A DNA stretch of 64,000 bases from Hymenolepis diminuta. Taxonomy: Eukaryota; Platyhelminthes; Cestoda; Cyclophyllidea; Hymenolepididae. Made by a program: the position numbers and the translations under genes. The stretch spans positions 186,001-250,000 of the forward strand of contig CAADRB010000017.1 in the NCBI GenBank assembly GCA_900708905.1. The letters are read 5' to 3'. Shown here one piece after another: positions 38,507 to 50,300 of the stretch; position 1 is the first letter of the stretch; every line of letters begins with the position of its first letter. The notes beneath the pieces are model-generated. The model was not told the origin of the DNA. It saw nothing but the letters and a program-made list of their open reading frames with translations, and did not search any database.

Positions 38507-41500
38507 AAACCCTCATTTGCCCTATTGAACTCTTTCTTTCTTCCTTCTGGATTTGAGCAACTTAGTGAGCACCTAGTAATATTGCAGAGGCAGCCTGATT
38601 TATTTTAGTGGCCATATGCCGTTTTATCAATAGGAAAAATACTATATGTTAGCATCTAAGGCGGACTTCCCTATCAACATATTAGAGTTGTTGTTATGTT
38701 TATTATTAAAATATAGAATTTTCTATTCTATCCACATGTACATATTCACATGAGATATTATAAAAGGATGAATCATAGTGGTTGGCATGACAACTACGAT
38801 CTGGCAAGTTTTAAGTAATTTAATCTTTTCCCACGACAACTTTGAAACCACCAGAGAATTAAAAACCCTTCCTTTACCTTATTTCGCTGTTGGAATCAAT
38901 AACACGTGAAGTTGTGGCGAAAATGTAATACATTGTTGCTGTAATAACTTGATTATCTGTGAATAATTGAATATACGCGTACTCTAATACATGCTTTCCA
39001 GGTGTTAAAATACCATAAACTTAGGCTGGTTTGATTCTTTTCAAATGAGACGAACGCACATGACGTTAAATTTCATTTGAGATTCAAATCATACTGAACC
39101 ACTCACCTACAATTCCTTCAAATGCTCAGTTTTAGAACTTGTGGCCTTGAGTTTTGTGTGACACGTCTTGATATTCTTTGTATCCATCCGAATATGCACT
39201 TCTGTAACAACTGACTTTCAAACTTTACAGTGTGCACCGATGACTTGGCACGTTCTTGCACAATTGAATATTTATAGGGAGTTACTCTTTATAATTAACT
39301 CATATATCGTAAAGTGGAATTCTATTTTTGCATAATGACCATAAGAAGGCAAACTAGAACGCGAAAAAAAATTTCGCATACCTGACCTCAAACATTTTGG
39401 TAAGTGGCATGCTGACTAGCTCTCAAGACGTGATAAATTAAATTACGGACAACTGTTAAACACAGGCACACACGTTGTCCCATAAGTCACGAAGTTTATA
39501 AACCGCAGATTTTGAGATTATAAATTTTCTCCTTAGATTTTAGTTTCAGTTCTTTTACATGCGAAATAGAAATGTATGTTTCAATACATTGCAAAGATTC
39601 GAAAAACCATCGATTTGAATTCACCAATTAAAATGATCAGTATCGCTGATTATCGGTGGTTAATTGAGCAAAAACCGAACAAAAATGTATCCCAAGGCAA
39701 TTTTACAAACTAATCATGCTTTTTTCACCAACTCAGTTGGACAAACCTTCACTTATCAAATCAATATGCGGCATAATTAAATCATTATATTACGATAATC
39801 CAATAATGTTTAATAACCCCTTTATAAATCTACAACTACTCAGACTACTGAAGGAAGAAGAGAGAAGACTTTATAGCTCAAACAACAAATTCTTTTAATA
39901 CAAAATAAGTTTACTTATGTCAGATTGGGTACGCGTTAAATGACTGGCCGTCTGGGTAGCCAAAAAAATGTAGTGATGGTCTTACATGTCCTGGTGAGAG
40001 TGTAGAAGTCGAATAATCAATCTGACCATTTAAATAACACGTTAAGGTCAATAGTCATAAGAAGTGTCATAGAAGAATTCAAAAATCAACTTAAAATTTA
40101 TTATCTAATTGACCGTGAAATGAGATGGAAGTAAATTTTTCTACCCCGTTCTGAGATATTATCCTGAAAGTTGTTTAAGTGAACCAATGAGACAGATTCA
40201 TTTAAATGTTGGCAAATAGCCGGATAATTGGCAGATGACTGACGTTAAAGCCACTTCATTGTTGCAAACATAGGTAATCCGTAAGTAGAATAGGAAATGG
40301 GAAATCTCCTGGAATGAATTGACCTTAAGGCAAAAGATCCAAAATCTTAGCCCCTTTATCATCAACAGAAAGGGAGAATGCAAACGGAAACGAAAAGTGA
40401 AATACGGACTAAACATCTTTATTGACACTCTGTCTTCCTACTTGCCTTTCAGTATACGAATTTAATTAACACTTGGTAATGTGTGAATCCCCGTATTATT
40501 CAAAATACTTTTAATAATAGCTAACATAAAATTATAATTTCATTTTTTCTATATTGTAGTTGGTGTTCAAAACGTTCTGGAGATTTGAATAAGGTAAGGT
40601 AATTCTGAAAATTAGTAAATTCAATCATTGCCAAGGCATCCAGAAGAGATGACAACTGATAAGACGTCGGTCATGTTATCAAGCGTCAACATTAAATCGT
40701 GAGAAACGAAATATATTTAAGTAGTGGAAATTAGTAATAAATGCCTACACTTAATAACACACATATACTTGGCAATAATTGGAGAGGCATTATCGAGTTG
40801 GTTAATCCAATTAAGACTTGACATTAGGTCTTGATCCCCGTTGCTTGTAATCACCTTGATGATAAATACTAATATAATATAAACTCTAATATAATTTCAA
40901 AATCATTAGATTTTTGCTCTAAATAAAAGCGCTTATTTACTTATTTATTTGTAATGATGAGTGCACAACCATTTAACAACTTTCAAAGCCAGAGATGACA
41001 ATGTCCTCTTTTCTTAAGGCTATATGATGAATTCCTCCTCTCTATGTTTGCTACTGATGAATTACTAATTTTTAACCTATATATAGATTAATTAAAATGC
41101 CATCTCTAATACAAATTATCAAAAACGCACCAAATTATTGTCACATTGTAAAATTTTGAAACCAAATGTTCAAGCGCCAAGCTTGATGATAGTTCATTAT
41201 AAAAATGCACACTCAGCTCATTGCAAAAGCCATTAAGAATTGTTGTGCAAAACCCGAAGCCCATAAATTCCACAATAGAGTTCCCAGATGTTGGAGAAAT
41301 TGGGGTCGAATGCTTCTTTGTATGTCAATATTCTAATTAAAATTTACGTCATTTGTGTTTCTCTTTTGTTTCCTTTTTACAAAAAAAAACAAATTAAAAA
41401 CTAAATAACGTTCTCTTTTTAAAGAATTGGAAATTACCTCTTAACTATCTTGTCTATTCTTTTCAAGTTTCGTATTGCACTTTAGTGAGGTAGAGAAAAC

Positions 41501-43413
41501 GTCTGCTTGTGATATTTCTTCTTTGTACTCCTTAATGCCATGAAAATTGTTAAAGCCTCATTTATATGGTTCGGATCGAGTGGTATCAAGCTATTAGAAA
41601 TCCCCTCATTTGTGGTCTCTAGGGCCACCTTATTATCGAGTTCGGTATCCAAAGGTTTCATACGTGTATAACTTCTTCAATATTCGCGTTATTGGCTAGC
41701 TTTATTGAGAACAAGCACTTATAATAACGTAACCCTGGACCCCTTTACATCAGACCCAATCTGGTAGACGCTTTCACAATCGACAAGTTTAAATTATAAT
41801 TCTAATAACCGAAATTATCTCTCATCGATTAATTCATGCGTTAGGAGTTATGTTTCTACCTTTATCGAATGAAACAGTATGTAACCTCGATATTTGAGTA
41901 CAATAAATGACTAACGTGTAAACGAAATTAAGGAATGATATGAAACTGTAGCCCTAGATCTGTGTTCTCATAGCATCGCGCATAATATACTGCTGCCAAG
42001 TAAGCTCAGGAGTCCTTTACAAAATGTACCAATTCAAACAGCTCTCCATAGGCCTTGGCATAAGGGACCTTAACTGCACACAACCGCGGGATGACTCATA
42101 ACCCGTCGTTACCAGGGCTATAACCCATCGGTTTCAAACGCATTACTGGAGCCAATTTCCGCTTTCAAATTGACAGAAAGGGTTTTTACTCAGAGAAAGA
42201 AACTTTAATTTTTGAATAAGGAAGTACGCACCGATGCAGTATAATATTGGATATTCGTAGGCGATAGAATCAACAATTTATGATTGATAAACTCGATTAA
42301 ATCAATAGGATTTTCTCAAGCGGTAAAATATCATTTAACTTTTGAGAGACCATAGCAATATAAATGAATTCTTGAAAGGGTCGTTAAGTACGGTAATTCC
42401 GACCTAACGCGAATTAAAAAGCAAGAATTTGCCCATTAACCCAAGAAATTTTAATTTTTGATAGTGAACTACTCATTAAGTAAATGTCGAACAACCTGAA
42501 TCCAAAAATCAATTAAAGTGACACTCGTCTAGAGGTCGATATATTTCCGATCCCGTTGGATACGAATGAATAATTTTTATACAAGGAAATTAAATTAACG
42601 ACTTTTTGTCAATTATTTACAAATATTGCATGTTAAATTACAGTCGTTGGGTTACATGATTTTGAGTAGATCACGGAACTTTGCTTACCCCCATGTTGCT
42701 ATTGAGATCGGGAGATTTGTGGCTATTTTGGAAACTAATAAGTTAACAACAGGCCCCCTCATCTTTGTCATTTACTGGACTTACTGTTAATCAATTTTAT
42801 TTACTTTTCCACAATAAAAATTATAATACTTTGTCTTGCTGAGGGTTAAAATAAAATGCTCCCACTTTATATACGATAGATCATTGTAATAGGAAGTTGA
42901 TTAGTATTTTTAGGGTACCGAACAGAATTCATCCTTCATGCAGCATTGGATCTCCACACTCGCCACTGGGAATGAAATCTTGTCACCCTTGCAACTATTG
43001 GCTAAACAGTTAGCCAATCAAATTTCTTGCCCAGACAGTTCTACTTTATTGACGGGGTAAATATTTAGTGGTTGAGCTATAAGTTTTCAAACTCCATCCG
43101 GGTAACTAGAGCCAAGGTTTTTCACTGAAGATAGTGGTAAGGACAAGTTATAACCAAGATGTAATCGCTTGAAATCATTATTAATGATCCATTTATGACT
43201 TTACAAATCTCATAAGTGATTCAGACCATATACAGTCAACCTACTGCGACGTTATAAGAGCACAAGAAATGCAAAAATGCACGCAAATTTATCTGAGAAA
43301 GTGTAGAAGCAACTTCCAGATTTAAATCAAACACTACACCACTTCAGGAACACCGATTTTCCCAGTTCCAGATCCAAAGCAACACTTCAACTATCCCTGC
43401 TAGTGCATTATAG

Positions 43414-43494
43414 CTATCGGTGACGCAACGATTAACATGCACGCCTGCCAAATCAAAAAATCGATACTCATCGGTTCACGCCCATTGATCTAAA
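43414..43494 (+). repeat. tRNA-like SINE head, plus strand
   Basis: ATCGGTGACGCAACGATTAA resembles an A box and ATCGGTTCACGCCCATTG a B-box region, matching the heads at 36.7 and 55.5 kb. Confidence 0.45.
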
Positions 43495-44091
43495 TGATCG
43501 ATCGTACCGGTTAAAACTGATTAAGTGGAGTAAGTAAAAATGTAGCTTTCACATCAAAAAAGCTTCACAATGACTTATCTCTACATAACAAGAGGGTACG
43601 AGGCTTAAAATTATTAGAGTAAATTCAAGAGAGGGCATAACAAGCAGCCAATTATAACTGATGGTCAGTTTTACGATCAACAAGCCGATATCCCTGCCAC
43701 GAAGAAAGAAAAATACAGATTCCCGTTTTTATGGCGGAAAATTATTACAGCTTAGTTCGAATTATGTACAATATATTGTAATTCACGTGAGCAATATAAA
43801 GGTTAACCGTTATTTCAAAAATAATGGAAAAAGAAAATTAAATATTATTTTCGTCAAGGGAAAATATTCAATAATTATTCATTATTATATTTTCACCTTA
43901 ATAGTTAGTTACATCGGCACTAAATAAACAAAGTACGAGTGTTAAACAACTCAAAGACAGATGCAAATTAACGTTTTATCTTTGTACGTATCCAGAGAAA
44001 CAAACAACCATTAGCATGCGTATCTGAAAGGTAGAGGAAGAAGAGTCAAAGAACAAAGATACAAGGTGGAGGAACACAGCCCGAGAAGAAT

Positions 44092-44121
44092 GAGGTGGGG
44101 AAAGGAAGGAGGGGGGGAGGG
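44092..44121 (+). repeat. G-rich tract
   Basis: Four or more G runs, including one of seven, within 30 bases, about 100 bases beyond the CEP43-like stop codon. The CEP43-like transcript strand is C-rich here. Confidence 0.7.
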
Positions 44122-44221
44122 AGAATGCTATAAATGACAAAGTAGAGTGAACGCGAAAGAAGGAAACTAAAATGCATATAACCAGAGGTCAACTCCCTCT
44201 GGTTGCAGTTAGTTAGAGTTT

Positions 44222-44311
44222 CTAAGGACAGCGACGACGGAAGTCCCTAACTGGCTTCATGAAATCGCGATCCTCTACTTTTGACGGTTCCAGTGTTACA
44301 TCAGTGATTGC
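44222..44311 (-). CDS. CEP43: Proposed CEP43-like terminal exon
   Basis: A strong pyrimidine tract plus TTTAG acceptor is followed by 29 open codons (TDVTLEPSKVEDRDFMKPV, then a basic tail) and TAG. Phase 0 matches the exon-7 donor 5.1 kb away. It is plausible but supported only by splice signals, phase and composition. Confidence 0.5.
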   Translation of the reverse strand, partial: AITDVTLEPSKVEDRDFMKPVRDFRRRCP

Positions 44312-47300
44312 CTAAATGGGAAAAAGATGAGGGTTTACATAGCGAAAATACCTAACTACCCATACAACGGTTAAACAGCTATAGGATGCAGGGATCGGCA
44401 AGGGTTGGGAATAGGTTAAGATCGAATGACAACAATTAGTCGATTCGCTGAAATTGCAGAATTGGAAATTACGACATTCAGTGGCCGATTCAATAGGAAA
44501 AAAAGATTCACATTTTTCCTACTGTGAATGAATCATTACTGTGCTGACGAAGAATGGCCTACAGCGGTATGGTTATAAAGACTATCTCACGTAAATTCAT
44601 TTTAATTCTGTGAATCGCATAACCTCGTATTCCTGTTTATGTCAATAAAGGATGATGGTAGACCGTAAATAAATGTACCATATTTACGACGAATTGAATG
44701 CATACTTTCGACAAAGAGAATATAAAATTATCCACTTGGAGACAACGTGGGCATATAATCAAGTCATAAGACACAAATGGAGACTTAGATGTTGAAACGA
44801 ATCTTATTATTAATCCATGGCATACCATCAGATTGTGAGATCGTAACTCAACGACATGAGAATTAAAAAGAGTGGAAACCTACCGACTGATATTTAGTCC
44901 TCTATTCAAAAAATTGGATACATAAAGGATAGCAAAATAGCATTACCTATTGTAGTAGCATCATTATCTCCTTTACTTATCCATGGTCTGTAAAAAATAG
45001 GCCGACCGAACGTAACACTAAAGAACGCTTCCACTCCGAAATTAATTTATAATCAACATGCAAATCGAGCCTTTTTTATTAGCACCTCGATATTTCTAAT
45101 CCTTCTATGGAAAATTGACGCATAAAATATATCTGTTACTCACCCTGTCATGACGCTTCATGAACCACAACGATAGAATATTAAGTATTGGATAGACTGA
45201 GGCTCCTTACATAAAGAACTTAAATAATTATTTATATATATACATATATAGATTCAAAAGCTCTAACATATACACGACATCATGTGATGAGCAGAATCAA
45301 TTATTAAAAAATGTCACGAATTAAAATAACACGCGATAAAAGTAATGATTTGAAGAGGAGAGTCATCAGTTTATGTATGAGAATGGAAAGCATTACACAC
45401 AGAGCAGAAATAACGGGAGAGGTTAACGAGGGCAAAATCATTAAAATGGGGTTATTTTACAAAATATCAGCATGAAAACTGATAGAGCAAGACAGAACTT
45501 CAACTCCATCATGGAAAATGCCTACAACATTAACAACTCCAGGAAAGATATCCTGGAGTAGTTCCTATGAGAAACTCGAATTCTACTACCTCACTTGTTG
45601 ACCAGTTTTACAGGCATATCTCTGGGTGTGCAGTGATGGACAACGATGCCGTGACCTCTAATTTAATGGACACACACACCGACTGCTAGGGATGCCCAAA
45701 AACCGTACATTTGTATGAATGAAAAGTAATTTGCCGTAGAGACCTCCGACGTGAACGCGACAATTTATCAGATGCAAATTTGCCAATGAGCATAGCAGAC
45801 GTATATGGTCAGATGGATGCAAAAACCAACAAGAAGATGGGTTATAAAACTGCAAGCGAATGCCTATGTAAAATTTGAATTTAAATCTCCTGTTTTCCTT
45901 ATATCCATTTATTTTATAAAAAGCGACTAATTATTAAATAATATGATTTTAAATAGGAAGGTACTTCTTATTAACCACGTACATTATACAAATCTATCAA
46001 TGCCTATTTATTAATTGAAAGACGATCAAACTTCCCAGTATTTGTCTACAAAAGATAGAATTTAAACGAAATCAAGAACATATAATTGTAAAGTTTTGGC
46101 AGTAAAATAGAAACTCAATTTTCTTTTCTTTAGAGAGATAAGATAAAATTATTTCCATGAAAGTATTACTAATTAATATGAATTTTTAGTACTTTTCCTG
46201 AGAAAAAACAAAGGGGAATTAAATTAAATGAAAATCCCACAAAGAACACGGAAAACGGCAATGACATAGCCAATGAAAAGAGGAATTAAAAATAAAATGA
46301 TAAGTACAGAGAAAAAAGCGCATAAATACAAGTAAAAAGATGAAAATGTTGTTCAAGAAGGAAATCCATATGCACCTATGATAGAATAACTGACTCAGTC
46401 CTGTGCCTAAAAGTTAGCGGCCGACGAAGATTTTCCTCGACGGATAATCCATCGACTTCTACACGAATAAAAAAATACATATATAGTTTGAAGTTTGTGA
46501 ACGAGAACTATAGTTATGTAACAGTTACTTTCGTATCGAATCATGCAAACGGCAACACTAAGGAAAAGTTCATTATTCAGCAGATTTAAAATTAAAACGA
46601 AAACATCTAAAAGCTTAACTAAAATGCGCTAGAAACGTTTCAGGTATTTATTACAAATTCACAAGGTAAAAAGTGAAACAGGTGGTCTACATAATCGAAT
46701 TTTGGCTACGTCAGTTGTTGATAAAGTCAACATATACAAGTTGGCTTAAAAAACATTTCTATTCCTCGTGGAACTCCAGTCCACAATCTTCATCAACTAC
46801 TGATGGAATGACCATTTTTAACAACTCCAACTTTAGAAGGCATTCCAATTTAATCAATTCTTGATCCTTTGAGTATACACCCGAGATTTCTAACGAGTGT
46901 GGCATTGAAAATAACAAGCATTCCGTAAAGAAGATGAGTGATGGGTAAAATCAAATGGTAAAGAAGGCACAGAGAAGACAAATCATGTGATAGTCATTAA
47001 GTTGAAGTATATGACATATTAACAAGTATGACAATGAAAATGACTAAGCCATTAAATATATGAAAATGTGAAAGAAGTTCCCTGTATGAACGTAAAATCA
47101 GGTGTTAGGACGACAAATCAGTACATTCGATCGAGTACACCCGGTGCACTCCTAGGTTCCCCTTCATGTACTGGACTACTGATTATTGAACTATTTAGCT
47201 CAGACATAGATGTTAGACAACGAGCGAAGAATTTCTGTCAGCGCTGGTCAACCAGCCAGCCAGTCATTTACCCCTTATCCAGTTCTATATGGGTACATTT

Positions 47301-50300
47301 ATTTTCTCAATAATGAAGCGTTGTTGAGCTATAAGTCTTCTTACTTCCTCTTCCTGAACAACTGCACAAGTTACAAAAAAGGAAATTTAAAGTAGAAAAA
47401 ATTGGCAAGTAACATGCGAATAAAACTTAATTTCTTACAAAGCCAACGAGAGGCTCATGCGGCGACAATGTAAGAGTAAAACGCACGCGTGTCCCAAGAG
47501 ATTATAGAGGTCCGAAATACATAATTCTATATTAAATGACGGATTACTGTTTCAGTAGACTCTAGTGCCATGATAGAATCATGCTGCTTTTTTATCATCT
47601 ATCGGGTATTTTGACTATTATAGGAAGAAATGCAATTAAAGTGGTCGACTAACCACATACATTAGTAGACTGATCAATAAGACCTTGACGCAGCGAACAT
47701 GGATTCACTCGGAAAACAAATGACAAAGCCCAAGTTTGGATATTGAAAAATTAGAAAATGAAGTAGCAAACTATGTGCAAGAAATAAAAGCATACAGCCT
47801 GAATCCAAAAGGGACGAATGAATTTATTTAAAACTCATTCAACTTGATTTCCTTCCATTGACGCATATTTTCTGCTTTAATTTGTTCGGTGTTCAATCGC
47901 TTTGCACGATGGAAATTTGTTACAGTGGGTAATAACAATGTAATTATCTGGTAATACAACTTTACGGAACAATAACCAAAGGGCTTAGACGCACGTCAAC
48001 TTCTTCAGCCTCAGGCCGAAATTCACAATAAAACGGTGATCGATTGTAACCAGAAGCAATAATTCCAAGGAAAAAGCAAAATTTATCTTGAAAGGATAAA
48101 ATAGGGGAAAAATAATCAAATAACTATTCACAATTCTCGGGAAAATAAGCAGAGGTAGGGAAAAGTAAAGGAGGAGCATGCGGCTAAACCAAATGCATTA
48201 GAAAAATTTCAAACAAAACAGGGAGTGTCGCATATGCGGCAATATAAAAAACAAAGTATGAAGAGAAAACTGTTACGTAATCTCCAGAACAAATCGCGGT
48301 AAGGTAAACAATTTAATTACGTATGACTGTAACATCCACAAAAGAAACGTCTACTCGTAGCAACTACGAAGAAATTTTACCACATACTAAAAAGCGCATT
48401 TCGAATAAAAGTAATTAGGAAAAAGGTTCACATCCATACAAACTAGAAGTTGCATCGGAAATGATTTTGGAATATAAAAAGAGGGCGCAGCATGATTCAG
48501 TATATACCAAGAGAGAAATTACTATATTAAACTTCTTTGAATACACCCCCAAGGAGCGATTCACAAAGTGAATTAACCACCCTATCGATCTACAATAAAT
48601 GTAACATTAGAATTTATACATCGTGTGTCGGAAGCGAAGTGGCCAACGCGCTCGTCTGTGAAGTTAGAGGCTGCGAATTAGACGACTATCGATGCATACT
48701 CAGCCAGGGAAATGGTCAATCACACTGGTTAAGCCTAACTAATAAAGAGGGTGCCAGAATCGCAGTTTCTCACCAAGGAGGCTCCCTGATCCTACGATTT
48801 TGCCCAAGAGAAGTGTTGGAAAACGCTTTCCTAAATAGGATTAGAAGTTGCAAAAGAAATTATACATCTCTTTTTACACCCCGTATCTTCGATAGAAACA
48901 TTACCTGCCAATTTGCTTTGAGTGAATGACTAATAAAAGGATGAGATAGTTATATATAACCCTCTTACATCACAAAATATACCAAAATTAGGGCAGGCCT
49001 TTCAAATAATGACCCACGAATCAATTCTGAATAACAATGGAAATGACGTAAGGCATAAATTTAAGCAACAGAAAAAAATGGTAGGCCCATTTCTCAATCA
49101 TCACTTGCAGTTTTTAGCACGTTCTAAACAATGACAAACAAGGCACATATAAGCTAGGATTCACACCATTTATCAAATTAAAAATAACACTAGATTAAAT
49201 GAAGAGAACATTGCATGCATTAACCGAGAAGAGAGTTATCAAAGCAAGCAAAAGGCACCTGAATGCCTAAGCATTTACTACTCTTCTACGATAAAAGAAA
49301 CTTACAAATCTCTACCGACGAAAACGTCTTGCAGTTGCCTGCAATTAAGAACGCAAATTAAGCCCTCTAATGCGCCTACTGAAATGTGCGCAGAGTCAGT
49401 TTAAGTAGCATAGCACACGCTCACCTCAGAGTCAATATCCGAACCATCAGATTCATCACCGTTATCATACTGTTGTATCTGGGAAGTGGGTTTATACATA
49501 ATCTCATCATTGAAACGGTGATTGTGGAGAGGTGAGATCGGACTGTCGTTGCTACCAGTGTAACGATGGTAGGTAGTTGAGAACACAGGACCGGCAGTAT
49601 GCAAATTCGTATCAGTTTCAGACAAATGGGAATTAGAGTAGGCCTCATTGTCCCTCTGTCGCATCTGAGGTTGAATAAACTGATCAAAGTCAGTTGATCT
49701 ATTAACTATATTCCGAGTAGGAGCGTCTGAAGTAGCTACTGGAAGACTAGGATCATTTGTTGAAGGCACGTTTTCGTCTGATGAGGGAATGGGACCAGAT
49801 GACGTCTGAGATTGGAACTGTGACTTCCGATTTTCAGAGTAGGAATCCCTAGTAAAAGGAAAATAGTACACGTAAAATATTAACAACAAAAGTTGTAAAA
49901 ATAATGTCGTTAGTCCAGATAACATCGTCACAGGCGCTATTAGTTACAAAAAAGATTATCGAAAAAACATACACTACTAATGCTGTAAATATGAGGTTGT
50001 ATAGTTTTGTTTCACAGAGCGACGGAGTAAGTCAAGGCAGGTGAAGTAGCATTCAGAATTTGTTAGGAGTCTGTCCGTTTGATACACTTTTTCTTCTTTT
50101 GCCTTTTGTACTCTGTCTTAATTGTAGTATGTTATAGGTATCTCACTCATGTCCAAATAGGCATTACGACTGTTCGTTAAAATTGACAAATAGATCCCTT
50201 AAAACAACCTAGAACTATCACGTACCTACCAGATGCATTTAGCTAATCTTCGAACTTTTAACTTGGAGTATATTGAAGCTGACAGTTAGGCGGATTTCGA

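Larger units (their letters stand above)
37057..44221. other. Intergenic region between convergent ASK and CEP43-like genes
   Basis: About 7.2 kb containing both 3' UTRs. I see no gene. It holds a tRNA-like repeat at 43.4 kb and a G-rich tract at 44.1 kb. Confidence 0.6.
44312..49424 (-). other. 5.1-kb terminal intron of the CEP43-like gene
   Basis: Contains a SINE-like repeat (45.5-45.7 kb) and an open frame on the opposite strand (48,531-48,929). No further exon of the gene was recognised. Confidence 0.45.
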
